Part shown: positions 42,440 to 54,624 of the stretch, in pieces
Layout: each line of letters opens with the position of its first letter
Numbering within the stretch: position 1 is the first letter of the stretch
Assembly (NCBI GenBank): GCA_036898135.1
Contig: CM072513.1
Location: 83,001,320 to 83,065,319, forward strand
DNA length: 64,000 bases
Origin: Oncomelania hupensis
Taxonomy: Eukaryota; Mollusca; Gastropoda; Littorinimorpha; Pomatiopsidae
Direction of reading: 5' to 3'
The notes under the pieces: generated by a model
The model's database searches: none
What the model was told of the DNA's origin: nothing
Seen by the model: the letters and a program-made list of their open reading frames with translations, nothing else
Program-made: the position numbers and the translations under genes

Positions 42440-43640
42440 CACCTAAATTTAGAACTCACATTTATCACCCTAACTTCAGTGAACTTCTCTACAATGTAAA
42501 CAACATGGCGATGATTGTTCCCCGTTGTAGATCTAATTATCTTCCTTTTCCGTATGCCCCTTGTGGTGTTGAAGGCCATCCCCAAAACATATCAGCTATT
42601 GGGCATTGAAGGATTTTCTGTGGGTATAAAAAGAATGATCGTTGATTTGTGCAATTCAGCTTTCACAAATACATTGAGATGATTTGACTTGACTTGAACA
42701 GACACATCCATGTTCAAGGGCAAGTTTAAGAAATTATCTAAAAATGCAATTTGTGTGTGTGTGCGTGTGTGTGTGTGTGCATGTGCGTGTACGCATACGC
42801 ATACGCGTGTGCGTTCTCTTTGTGTGAAACATGCGTTTGTGTAAATCTGCATGCATAAATGCTATTGCGCTTGAGTTCGTGAATGCACATACGTGTGTGC
42901 GTGTGTGTGTGTGTGTGTGTGTGAGTGTGTGTGTGTGTAGTGTTATTTGTCGTGGCGTTTGATGAAGGCGGTCACCTGTAGCAGGGCCGGTTTTTTTTAC
43001 CGTGGGAATGAAGGGGCATGTTAAAGCAGGCGCGGTGTTAGCTCACACCATGTCATTACGTAACAACAATCTCTTAAGGTCCGGCCAAATGGGCTTGTAG
43101 CACCCGGCCACACTTGTGTTACGCGTATGAATTCCTTGTGTATTTCCTTGCGAACTGGCTAACGTAAAATTTCACAAGGTTAGCGCATGTTTGATTTCTT
43201 CTGCAAAAATACATAAGCAGGGCTTACGAGGACTAATCAGAAGCGAGAGCGTGACGTCTTCGAGTTTTGAGGTCAACTTAAAGTCCTCCCTTGTATACAG
43301 ATTGTCTGCTACAGACGACTTAGCGAGCTAAGGCAGTTAAATTCATTTGTTGCGTATCGATCGTAGAAAACGTGTTTCATATTGTAATATAGTACCTTAC
43401 ATGGTCATGAAAAATTGCGTTGTTGTAGTGAAATTACACAGCTATACACCTTTATAAATTCGAACCGGGCCGTGACAAACATGGCGTCACTACCTCCGAC
43501 CTAATGCATAAGCGGTAAAACGTAAGCCAAGGTGGACACTAAACAGCCGGCCTATGACTAAACTCATAAGGTGTGGCCACCCGTCAACATTCCTGTCAGT
43601 GAAAAATCTCATAACCCAAGGTATAAGACGTAACACTTAA
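42440..43640. other. Unassigned; GT tracts and a possible degraded DNA transposon
   Basis: GT-rich microsatellites at about 42750-42810 and 42895-42940. At 43085-43150 the sequence GGCCACACTTGTGTTACGCG has an approximate inverted counterpart at 43625-43660 (CGTAACACTTAAGCCACGTG then TGGCC). Together they could be worn terminal inverted repeats of a ~570-bp element. Nothing coding was recognised. Confidence 0.35.
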
Positions 43641-44150
43641 GCCACGTGTGGCCACTACTTTACAGGTCCTGTACCCTCACTGTGTGGCCACTACTTTACA
43701 GGTCCTGTGCCCTCACACGTGTGGCCACTACTTTACAGGTCCTGTACCCTCACACGTGTGGCCACTACTTTACAGGTCCTGTGCCCTCACTGTGTGACCA
43801 CTGCTTTACAGGTCCTGTACCCTCACTGTGTGGCCACTACTTTACAGGTCCTGTGCCCTTACTGTGTGGCCACTGCTTTACAGGTCCTGTGCCCTCACTG
43901 TGTGACCACTACTTTACAGGTCCTGTACCCTCACTGTGTGGCCACTACTTTACAGGTCCTGTGCCCTTACTGTGTGGCCACTGCTTTACAGGTCCTGTAC
44001 CCTTACTGTGTGGCCACTACTTTACAGGTCCTGTGCCCTTACTGTGTCGCCACTACTTTCAGGTCCTGTACCCTCACTGTGTGACCACTACTTTCAGGTC
44101 CTGTGCCCACATACGTGTGGCCACTACTTTACAGGTTCCTTCCCTCACGT
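43640..44150. repeat. 36-bp minisatellite, about 14 copies
   Basis: Unit contains GTGGCCACTACTTTACAGGT and CCTGT(A/G)CCCTCACTGT. The 36-bp period gives a 12-residue repeat (CGHYFTGPVPSL) in long open frames, which I regard as artefact. Confidence 0.96.
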
Positions 44151-44256
44151 GTGGACCATCACAGGTCAAATACTGTCAATGAACGGTAATCGCGCTTATA
44201 CTGTACGGTGGACTGTCTGTACTAATATTAAAGGGTAATTGTAGATGATAGTCACA

Positions 44257-44701
44257 CGACACCGGAGCGTATATGCGACTACGTACTAAAAAAAAATTTT
44301 TTTTTGGAATAAATTTACGTCCCCGGACACATTAAGCGTATAGGGGACGGGTGAAACACCACTCGTAGGTACTAACATGAAATGACACGAAATGAGTTGT
44401 TCTTATATAGCGCAGAAATAAAAGTCCTGTACTCTGGTATGGTGAGTATCGCACGTCACGCAAGGCTACATGCCCTACGCTATGATTGGCTGGTTAGCTA
44501 CAGTCTGTACTAAATTGATTGATTGAATGATTGGTTAAATTGACGTCCCCGGACACATGAGTGTATAGGGGACGTTACCTGTATTAAATAACATTAGTTG
44601 TCCTTATATACAGCGCTTACCACCTAAAATAACCGTTTCGTTCGTTCGTTCGTTTCGTAAGGTAGATTACCGTCCCCGGACACAGAAGCGTATAGGAGAC
44701 T
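44257..44701. repeat. Repeated hairpin motif GTCCCC...GGGGAC (3 clear, 1 worn copy)
   Basis: GTCCCCGGACACA, then 2-4 bases, AG(C/T)GTATAGGGGAC at 44321-44348 and 44545-44573. A third copy at 44673-44701 has GGAGAC, and a worn relative lies at 44258-44281. The arms GTCCCC and GGGGAC can pair. Copies 1 and 2 are followed, after 50-100 bases, by CTTATATA(CA)GCGC. Confidence 0.7.
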
Positions 44702-44865
44702 TTGAAATAACCGCTGTCCACAATCCCCATTTAACAAGCCGCCAACACAAGATGCAGCATCAGCCGCCCTGACCGACCTAAATATATGCACACTTATTGG
44801 AGGCTATCACTGGCCTCTTTTGGCAGGCGTGATTAGGTTATTTAACCTGCATGGGTAATGTGAAA

Positions 44866-44917
44866 CACGGTACAACTTATGTTAATCTGATCAATAAAAA
44901 TTGATACAACAACAACA
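44866..44917 (+). repeat. Retroelement 3' end with (CAA)n tail
   Basis: GTACAACTTATGTTAATCTG followed by ATCAATAAAAATTGATACAACAACAACA. The same end with a longer (CAA)n tail recurs at 55938-55996. Confidence 0.6.
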
Positions 44918-45290
44918 GTGTGAAACACCGTATAAATAGTCATTACAGAAAGTCGACGGCTGTGAAATGTAATTGTTTTGATATAGCTCCTTTTCTAACT
45001 CGAGAACTGCTTACAACGCTGAAGTTGCGAACACAGTTCTTCCTCTTGCCAGGCGAGTGTTGTACGGAGACCTTATATAAGATCTATGTTACCACCGAAC
45101 CACCGTGGCCCCAGCAGTGTCAGATACCCCGTATGCTCGGATAGCCTGAACCACAAGTTTAGAGCGTGGTGTAACAAACAATATACTTTCCCACAGGCAC
45201 GACTTTTCAGCGTCCCAAAGTTGTCTTGGTTACAACCACCGGGAATCAAACTTGCCCCTTGTGAAACCTCTGTTCTCTTAACCACCGAGT

Positions 45291-46103
<813 letters not shown>

Positions 46104-46477
46104 CTCTCTCTCTCTAACACATACATACACTCCCATTTATTTCTTTTCCTTTCGTTTCTTTTCATTTCCTTTCTCTCTCGCCATCGACGTATTGTTTGAT
46201 ATATGACACAACCTAAACGTTAAATGAGGCATGTTAACACTCATTGTGTGTTTTATATTGTACATTAATTGTGTTTTTCATGCTTTACAAAGCTTTAAAA
46301 AGCTTTAGACTCCTTTAGTGAATAAGGGTCGCCAATCGTGTCGTGAGAATATTATCGTCGTTTGGAAAAGAAACTCCTGCAATAGCAGTGGAGATGTGGA
46401 GGTGGGCAACGACGACGACGACGATAATATTGGTATTGGCGGCGGTAGTGATGGAGAAGATGATGATATGATATGGG

Positions 46478-46548
46478 TCTTGTATAGCGCTGTTTGATCT
46501 CAAGAGCTGCTCAAGGCGCTAGCGATAACAGGATTTAACTCGAGCTTC
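46478..46548 (-). mobile_element. SINE core fragment, family S3
   Basis: On the minus strand: CGAGTTAAATCCTGTTATCG, CTAGCGCCTTGAGCAGCTC, TTGAGATCAAACAGCGCTAT, ACAAG. Same block order as at 16225-16300. No head or tail visible. Confidence 0.6.
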
Positions 46549-47367
46549 CCAAAGGTGTTCACTCGCTGCTCCCTGCGTACCGATGTTTGGGGAAATCTCC
46601 ACACTGCATAGCCGAGAGTAGCTGAGGGCAACTCCACGTGTCAGATGTAGTGGGCAGAGTAGCCGAGGACTACTCCACGTGTCAGAGATAGTGGGCCAGT
46701 GTTAGCTACGCTGTGTGCACACTGTCAACAAGAGAGAAAGAGGCGTGCACGGGACGCATAAGGATGCAGCCCCATGGGCCGACGGACTGGATGGGGAGGA
46801 AGAGTAGATTGTAGATGAGGGGGCGAGTAGAGGTCTGTTATTGGTCAATATTTGTGGAGGCGACGACGGCAACAATAACAGTGACTGTTGTCCTCTCCCC
46901 TCCGCCGCCGACGCCGCCTGTAATGGGCCGGTCAACAGGGTTGCGCTTTCTCTCTCAATGGCTGCTGGCGCTACTGGTGACGGTAGTGGTAATACAGAGG
47001 TCATGAAGACGACGACGACGACGCTTTATCTGGTTTTAATTGTTAATCCCCATCCTCTGTGCGCTTTCACTGCCAGTTTGGTCATTTGTTTGGTTGCTTT
47101 AAGGTTGTTTGCGTTTCTTCTACACGTATGACAATGTCTTCTCCCATCGGAGAAAATGAGAGCTTTGTAACGATAGTTGAAAAGTAACTGCTTATTGAGC
47201 ATGTCTGGCAACCTTCATTAACAGTACTGCATGTGCATCAAACAACAAGTTTTGTCATCCTTACAATGGTAGACATTCATTGCTGATCTTTGACTTCATC
47301 TCACAGTGACGAGGATAGCCTATAATGGCCCGTTGTCTGACAATGCATGAGCGAGCTGTTGACGTAG
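46549..47367. other. No recognisable gene
   Basis: A ~50-bp segment with AGCCGAG-AG-(G/A)ACTCCACGTGTCAGA is imperfectly duplicated at 46610-46690. GAC-triplet runs near 46410 and 47010. Otherwise unassigned. Confidence 0.5.
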
Positions 47368-47640
47368 AATATAAGACATAAAACATAAGACATATAATAT
47401 ATATATAAACATAAAGCATAAGACATATAAAACATAAGACATAAACAAGACATTAAACATAAAACAAGACATAAGACATAAAACGACATAAGACATAAAA
47501 AATAAAACATAAAAAACAAGACATAAAACAAAGACATAAGACCTAAAAAATAAAACCTAAAAATAAGACATAAGACATAAAACATAAAGCAAAAGACATA
47601 ACAACATCATAAAAACTAAACAAAAAGACATTAAATAAAT
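47368..47640. repeat. AT-rich degenerate tandem repeat (ACATAAGACATAAA type)
   Basis: Irregular units of 10-15 bp built from AAGACATAAAACATA. Confidence 0.85.
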
Positions 47641-49315
47641 ATAACAGCTTATTATCCCTTTCTATCGGGAAATTTCCCTTACATAAAACCCAAAACCCCA
47701 AACTTTTTTTAAATTTTCCCAAAACCCAACCCAAAAAAAAAAAAACGACTTTGCCCGAGTCGAAAAAATATTCGGAGAAACATAACGCCCAGATTGACCC
47801 CACCTGTTCTGGCTCAAAACATACCCCCAAAAAACAAATCACCTTATTTTAAAAGTAAAATGTAATATTTTGATAAACTGAACTTACACAGATACTACAA
47901 CAACCAAAACCCTTACCCACCCCCCCCCCCCCCCCCCTCCCTGTCATTCCCTTTCCTCCTCTTCCTTGAGTTTTTTGATTTTGCAATAGTAAAGGCACTT
48001 GACCCACACTCCACCCCCGTCCTGAAGACAACACTTGTGTTTTTTTGTGCCTGTTGGGAATGCTCTTTCATTGTGGGTATTCTCTGTATTTTTTTTCCAA
48101 TTCTGTCAATGCTGTGCTGAACGTTGTGCTGTGCTGCCTACAACTCACTGCACTCTTGAACAAAAAAAAAAAAGAAAAAAAAGAAATGAAGCGAGGTCAG
48201 TGACTCTGGATGCATGTGTGTATTTTAGACAGTAGTACAGTAAACCGACACCGACTACAATGTATCTTGAGAATGTTGTGTCGAAATAAATAATTTAATG
48301 TAATTCTGAATTACAACTAATACAGGATCTGCCCGCTTGCATGGCGCACTTTTGACGCCAGACCACTGAGCAATCCTGGAAGATGGAAAATGGCTGGTGG
48401 AAAGGACCTAGTGTTGCTGGGTGTTTTTGTCTGACCACCCATGAGCGTCAGGATCTTTGCATGAGAGTAGCGAAAGCAAGAACAGCGTGGACTTTGCCCT
48501 CACACTACTGGCCGTGAGAAAACGGAGGTCCTTTCCATCAAAGAAGCTAAATAGCAGCAGCGAAGAGGAGATACGCACCACCCTCACAAACAATCCTTGA
48601 GAAAAGGAGGGTCCAGTCTCTATAACGCCTCTCTCCATGTAAAGCTGAAATGTCCACGAGCAAACTTGACCAAGACAATTTAATAAAAGCGAACCTTCGC
48701 ACCACACAACCATTAAACTATTTGTTTTAAATCATGTTAATGTTATGTTACCGACGGTAAAGGGTTAGCATTGCCTTCACCTTCGTAAAGCTAGCCCTGC
48801 AGAAAGAGACCTCCTTTAACCCTGAATTTCTCTCTTCTTCTGCTGCCGAAAGGTTATGGAAAGCAAAAGGTTAACATTTTTAGTGTGTTTGACACTCAAT
48901 GTCTTAAGAGTATTGTGTGTGGTTGGTTCGGGATTTGCCTTTATCCAAGGGACGACACAATGGAGGCTTTGACTGTCAGGAATGAGGGAAGATGGACAGC
49001 GAGTGGACACTGTGAAGCGAGTCAGTGGACACAACGTGTGGCGTGGAGTGTAAGAAGTAAAGAGGGAGATTGTGAGAGTGGAAGTGGAGACCAAGTCATC
49101 GACAGCCTGGTTGAAAAGATCAGCCCGTAATGTCTGCCACTGTAAGAGGGTCACAAAACGTTTTGTTTGATGCATATGCAGTATTGTTTACCATTGGTAG
49201 CGGCAATGTCCAATAGGGAGTGACTTTTCAACCACCTAGGTCCATTGTGACAGTGGTAAGCTATTTTACAGTGGCCCTTGTGTTTGACACACAATGTCTG
49301 CCTTAACCAGTTATC
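47641..49315. other. No recognisable gene; poly-C run
   Basis: A run of about 17 C at 47921-47937. The SINE head fragment at 48313-48376 lies within. Other frames (61-119 codons) show no family signature. Confidence 0.5.
48313..48376 (-). mobile_element. SINE head fragment, family S3
   Basis: Minus strand reads GGATTGCTCAGTGGTCTGGC, GTCAAAAGTGCGCCATGCAA, GCGGGCAGATCCTG, matching the head at 51717-51790 (GGATTGTGCTCAGTGGTCTT, GGCGTCAGACTGTGCGC). No tail. Confidence 0.5.
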
Positions 49316-49482
49316 ACAACTATTGTGGGTTATTTATTGGCAGTGAGATCAGCGTGTGCATGGGTTATTTATTGGCAGTGAGATCAACGGGTGGGTTATT
49401 TGCTGGCAGTGAGATCAGCGTGTGCGTGGGTTATTTACTGACAGTAAGATCAACGAGTGGGTTATTTTTTGACGGTGAGACC
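49316..49482. repeat. ~40/35-bp alternating tandem repeat
   Basis: GGGTTATTTATTGGCAGTGA plus GATCA(G/A)CG(T/G)GTG..., with long and short units alternating, about four copies. Confidence 0.88.
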
Positions 49483-49759
49483 ACTTAAACATTTGTAGTC
49501 AATCTCCAGTTTTAAATCGCCGACAGTTTATCTAAGTTCTTAGTGTAAGTTATTCTTTTAATTTTGGTGTGGTGTAATGTGATGTGTTGTGGTGTGATGT
49601 GTTGTGTTGTGGTGTGTTGTGTTGTGCTGTGTTGCGTTGCGTTGTAAAGTGTTCATCGGTTTGTATCCTTACTGATGTCATGAACTTCATCGTTAGGACT
49701 GGTTTTCACAGACTCTGTGTACTGGACAATGCTTTGTTGCTTTTTCCCTGCTGTTTTTT

Positions 49760-49827
49760 GGAGAGAGAGAGAGTGTGGGTTGAAAAGGGGAGAGAGAGAG
49801 GGGGGGAGAGGGAGAGAGAGAGAGGGA

Positions 49828-49873
<46 letters not shown>
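49760..49873. repeat. (GA)n/(GGGA)n microsatellite
   Basis: Purine run with GA dinucleotides predominating after 49830. Confidence 0.95.
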
Positions 49874-49877
<4 letters not shown>

Positions 49878-50164
49878 AGCCGTGACAGTACCTGAGATGA
49901 AGTCAACAGCGGCAGCAGCAGTAGCTGTATCAAATGTCAAATATCAAATATAATGTTCTGCTTGCCCACACCACAAACAGCATGACCTCACGCAGCCCTC
50001 TGACCACCCTTGGCCCTAGATCCCCAATGATTCCAACCTCTGTCTCTCTGTTTCTGTCTATCTCTCTCTCTCTGTCTCTGTCTCTCCATTTATGTCTCTG
50101 TCTTTCTCTGTGTGTGTCTATTCCTCTCTCTTTCTGTCTCTTCCCCCTCTCCCTGACCGTTCCC

Positions 50165-50680
50165 TGTATGAGTGGCGGGGGTTTCAGTATAAAAAGTATC
50201 TCCACTTTGTGGACATTTAGTGCTTTAATTACTACTGTTTCTGTCATTGTCATTTGCTTTTTCTCCTTCCTAATCTGCTCTATCAATCTGCTACCTACTA
50301 TCTTCTTTTTCGCTAGACCAGTCACCTACCGTTTTTCTTGAAAGCTCTCCCAAAACTTCTCATTTGTGTATGAGGTTTGTTGGGTCAGCTTGGGGATATT
50401 GGGCGCTTTCTGCCAAATGGTCGCTAGGACTTCTATAATGTTATTATTTAGCAATTTAAACATTTTCTAGGTATGTATTTTGTTAATATTTTATAATGAC
50501 GTTTATATTCTATTTTATTTTTGTATACGGGAGGGGGGGGGGGTGGGGGTTCAATAAATTAAGAGTATAGCTTCAGCGTCCCCTGCATGGGATGCCTTTA
50601 TTGTAAAGTGACCGACTGTGGTGGATGCCTTCAATGTTACCACTAGGGTTGTTTCATCAGATCTTTTTTACGGCACATGG
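50165..50680 (+). mobile_element. ~575-bp non-coding interspersed element, copy 5 (worn, 3' end lost)
   Basis: Matches from GGGGGTTTCAGTATAAAAAG through TTAGTGCTTTAATTACTACTG, TATGAGGTTTGTTGG and CCCCTGCATGGGATGCC to TAGGGTTGTTTCATCAGATC. It diverges before the GGAAGAGTCC end. Carries a G-run insertion near 50533. The most diverged copy, so the oldest. Confidence 0.75.
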
Positions 50681-50746
50681 GTGAGCCCTCTTTCAACAAG
50701 TTGTTGGCTGATTGGGCTATTTGCAGTCGATGGACCCTATAAACAA

Positions 50747-50751
<5 letters not shown>

Positions 50752-50793
<42 letters not shown>

Positions 50794-50892
50794 TTTCCTT
50801 CTCTCTCCTTTTGTCTATCTCCCCCCCTCTCTCTCCCCCCTCTCTCTCCCCCCTCTCTCCCCCCTCTCTCCCCCCTCTCTTTCTCTCTCCTT
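50752..50892. repeat. (CT)n / (CCCCTCT)n pyrimidine tract
   Basis: CT dinucleotides followed by CCCCCTCTCT units. Confidence 0.94.
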
Positions 50893-51557
50893 CTGATTGT
50901 TATGTATTTGATATTGCTGTCAGTGTTGACCAGAAAGCGCTGTTCTTACTACGTATGTAGTGCATTTCAGTGGACACATGGCTCAACGGCTTAAATGTAA
51001 ATGATGACACAGCTTATCACAGAGATGAACGGTGGGCGGCGGACTAAGACATGACTACTGGCACTTAGGGCGTGATGGACCTTCTTAACATCCGACATCA
51101 TAACAACGGAACTGTATTGTCAGCTGACCACAGAGATGGACAGACCTTACAAAACTGATCTGACAAGTAAAGAAAGCGGTTGGAGTGATAAGTAAGGGCG
51201 CATGGTTGGTGCTGCAGGGTGGTAGTGATTGGTGATGACTGTGGCCTCAAACACTTGGTCACCTAAGGGATTACATTCCTGCACATTTCTGGCCGAGCCA
51301 TCATTCATCATGTGATGCAGGACCAACCTTTTTGTTGTTGACTATATAAATCACCTGCTCCCTGATGTCATTATCCACCAGACAGACTCGTGCGTTAAAT
51401 AACTTTAGAAGCTTTCCTTTTCTCAGGGTCGGTTTTATGAAGACGACAGTTGGTGACGCAGTTGGGCACAGTGGCGTAGGCAGACACTAACTTTGCAGCA
51501 GTACAAGGTGTAACGGTCTACAGTTTAACAAAAAACTGAGACTGCGCTCTTACTTCT
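50893..51557. other. No recognisable gene
   Basis: Unassigned sequence; no repeat or domain recognised. Confidence 0.5.
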
Positions 51558-51862
51558 TCGGATGAGAGTATAAACCGAGGTCTAGTCTGTGCACGCGCAC
51601 GCGTTTCATCGCACGGAATTAAAGATCCTGACGCTCATGTCCTAGACGGGTGTGTGCCGGCTACACAAATACACCCAGCACGCACTAGGTTAATTCTCCC
51701 TATCCCCGGGTCGCCCAGGATTGTGCTCAGTGGTCTTGGCGTCAGACTGTGCGCTCAAAGGCAGCAAGTGGGCGCCTCGGACGGCTTGAGTTAGATCCTG
51801 TATCGACCAGCGCCTTGAGCAGCTGGTGGAAAAGCGCGCTATAAAAGTAAATAAATAAATAA
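51558..51862 (+). mobile_element. SINE, family S3, unexpanded reference copy
   Basis: Runs from GATGAGAGTATAAACCGAGG through a tRNA-like GGATTGTGCTCAGTGGTCTT, a degraded B-box region (GAGTTAGATCC), CTGTATCGACCAGCGCCTTG, AGCAGCTGGTGGAAAAGCGC and GCTATAAAAG to an (AAAT)n tail. The left ~150 bp match 21630-21780 and the right part matches the ends of the 21.8-22.5 kb minisatellite. Confidence 0.75.
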
Positions 51863-52696
51863 GGCCAGTAGCACTAAAATCAGCCTTTGTGGGATGGCGT
51901 GTGAGTGGCGAGGGGGTGGAGTGGGGATGGGGTGATTACAGGAGTGTTTTTTTTAATTCTCACAGCTTGGTCAACAATTCTATTCATTCTGAATTAATTT
52001 GACTTTGATATAAATAGTACTGCTTGATGTTTCTTATTTTTATACTTGACCAGGGTTATACCAAAGAGCTTATAGTCTTTGGTTGTACACTTGAAAAGGG
52101 TTTTTTATTACCCGAAATTTTGTTTTTTTACTTTGAGAGTTATGTTTTTTTTTCATTTCTTCTTTTAGTAAATAAACAAAGGAAGACGAAGCCCATTTCC
52201 CCTTAGTACAACCTAGTACAACCTAGTACAACCTAATGGTTTAAACAGAATTTTATTATTATTCACGAGACAAGCAAACAAGGCATGGAGAACATAAATG
52301 ACACACAAAAGCAAAGCTTAAATAAGTGCTACCCTTTGACAAATGACAACAATGAAATGTCTGGCGATCAGAAACAAGTAAAAGCAATTAAAACTCAACA
52401 ATGGAAAGAAAACAAACATATAACTATAGTATAACAAACGAGAAATACAATAACATCGAACAAGAGAAAAAAAAGACGAAAAAAAGAAAGTTATGAATGA
52501 ACTAACTAACGAGAAACAGATACATACACCCAAGAGTAAACTTTACATAATATGTAGTAGCTGTCGATTAAAAAGGTAAATAAATGCCTGCAGCGATCTA
52601 AATCATTGAGAGAAAAGAATCAGTTTGGAGGAGGGGGGAAAAAAAGTCACGTGCAAGTAAAAAAAAAGAAAGTCAAATAAAAACAACGCGCGCACG

Positions 52697-52764
<68 letters not shown>

Positions 52765-52985
52765 AATAGTTCAAGACTACGTGTTTGCACGTGAACAGAT
52801 ATTTAAAATAGTGATGAATTCATCTATTCCGTTCAAATAGACAATTATCTGGTCAGCTTCACTCTGACAGCTATTGATTAACTTAATTGTAGTGCGAAGG
52901 GATGGGGTGTAACTACTAGGGAAAGGGAAACAAACGGGGATTGGTTTAACTGGTATCACGATGACAATCGGAGGTGATTTTGCAT
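51863..52985. other. No recognisable gene; CG/CA microsatellite
   Basis: TAGTACAACC is repeated three times at 52204-52235. (CG)n(CA)n at 52687-52759, an alternating purine-pyrimidine run. AT-rich elsewhere. Confidence 0.5.
52687..52759. repeat. (CG)n(CA)n microsatellite
   Basis: CGCGCGCACGCGCGCGCG then about 28 CA dinucleotides. Confidence 0.95.
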
Positions 52986-52989
52986 CATT

Positions 52990-53302
52990 GGGCTATTTTC
53001 TAAACGAAGCGGTCGCTAGCTGTGAGGAATGTGTGAACTTTTGAGAAGATTTTGGCGTTTTCTTGTGGGGAGAGACGGTCACTGCCAAACAATAAGGTGT
53101 TGATGTTTGGAAAAGTAAGGTCTAGGTCTAATTGGTTAATTGTCTGCGTACGTGCAGTGCCGAATATAGGACAACAAATGTACAATCTAATACAATCCAA
53201 ATGGAGAAGAAGAAAAATCTTTTTCCTTCGCTGCAATGTTGGCGAGGATTCCTCCATCGTTATCTGATGGCGTTGTTCAGCAGGGTTGTTACGGGGTGCC
53301 AA
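52990..53302 (-). pseudogene. Possible LINE polymerase C-terminal remnant
   Basis: The 100-codon minus-strand frame ends NINTLLFGSDRLSPQENAKI then FSKVHTFLTASDRF and a stop. The pattern LLFG-D-LS---N--IF--VH-FI--S-RF is common at the C-terminus of one group of invertebrate RT proteins. The preceding ~60 residues (with CIRLYICCPIFGTART) would then be a degenerate zinc-binding region. No RT core was found upstream. Low confidence; it could be a chance frame. Confidence 0.3.
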
Positions 53303-54088
53303 AGGGGTGGAGGAAGGGAAGCGACTCTGTTTACAGGAAGCGGAGCGAAGGGAAATAAAGTGGCGATGTCGTCAAGCAAGTGCTGTCCCCTGATAAAACA
53401 AGATGACGCCACAGCTCCGCTTTTGAAGAGGAGATAACTTAGAGTTTGTGTGAATGATGAGCTTTGATTTGATAAGAAGAGCTGGAGTGGAGAAACCCCT
53501 CCCCCTTGTCCTGGGTGGCGGTTCGGCAGTTGTGTTTGGGATAAAGGGGCTATCCGAATTTTAGGCCTGATGAGATGACGAAAGTGTTCAAAATTTAAAG
53601 ATGAAAATAGAAGGCAAAAAATACATGTTTGTAATCCATTCACACAAATATTCATTGCCGGCAATGCATGACAGATCTTTGCTGTACCTCTGTCGACATT
53701 TACGACTTGTTGAATAATATGGCCTTAAAACTTGACTGCACCTCATCTGCCCCCCGTCTTAAAACACAGCACCCTCTTTCCACCACCGTCATTTTAGTAT
53801 GCTAATTAGAGCCATTAATGGCTGAACAGCTGAAGAGATGAATGCATTGCTGGGGGCCAAAGGCACAGACTTGGTTGTAAAACAAACCTTTTTATCGTCC
53901 TCATGTAATGCACTCAAACGGCGACCCTGCAGTTAGTTGTGAAATGATTTTGGGGGTACCGGTGGATGAGGTGGGTGGGGGAGGGCTGGGAGAGAGGTCA
54001 AGCAGGAAACTGATCCATATGATAGTTTACAATGGGAAGGTAGCCAAGATTCCGTGCTCAACGTTGGAGGGCAGAAGTCACGCCCATT
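53303..54088. other. No recognisable gene
   Basis: Unassigned. The 134-codon minus frame at 53260-53664 has no domain I recognise. Confidence 0.45.
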
Positions 54089-54623
54089 AACTGCTGCCCT
54101 GACAAGGTTGAAGCCCATTTGGAAAGACAGGACCATCAGTCTACATTCCAAGGTAAGGTTCCTGCGCTCCATTGTCATCTCCATCTTCCTATACGCTTGC
54201 GAAACATGGACCATCACAGCACATCTACAACGAAGAATACAAAGCATGGACATGAGGTGCTACAGAAGACTTCTGGGCATTTCCTATACCCAGCACATCA
54301 CCAACAACGAAGTCCGACAGACCATCACACAAGCCATTTGACAACATGATGACATGCTCACAGTGGTGAAGAAACGGAAACTCCGATGGAATGGCCACGT
54401 CACCGGAGCATCAGGCCTTGCAAAAACCATTCTGCAAGGCACAGTGCAAGGAGGCAGAAGACGAGGGAGACTTAAACAGAGGTGGGAGAACAACATTCGA
54501 GAGTGGACTGGTTTCACACTGAGCGAAGCCATGAGTGTTGCTGAGGACATAAAAAGATGGAGTACGCTGGTTAAACGATCTTCAGTGGTGCCCCAACGAC
54601 CTTTGATTTACGGGATAGGATAG
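54089..54623 (+). pseudogene. RTE fragment, copy C (RT C-terminus)
   Basis: Starts abruptly at CTGCTGCCCTGACAAGG, corresponding to about 4015 in copy A, and ends after the stop with GGGATAGGATAG. One frame runs throughout: LTRLKPIWKDRTISLHSKV, IFLYACETWTITAHLQRR, YTQHITNNEVRQTITQAI, then TGA (54339-54341), then HDDMLTVVKKRKLRWNGHV and GGRRRGRLKQRWENNIREW. The only disabling change in this fragment is the stop codon, where copy A has GGA (Gly). No frameshift, so it is a young but 5'-truncated copy. Confidence 0.87.
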
Positions 54624-54624
54624 A

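Noticed and set aside
43646..44238. Long plus-strand frames with a 12-residue repeat (CGHYFTGPVPSL)
   Set aside because: 36-bp minisatellite opens more than one frame at once; no start context or domain.
48816..49175. 119-codon minus frame as a host gene
   Set aside because: No domain, no splice context and no codon pattern distinguishing it from random open frames in this AT-moderate region.
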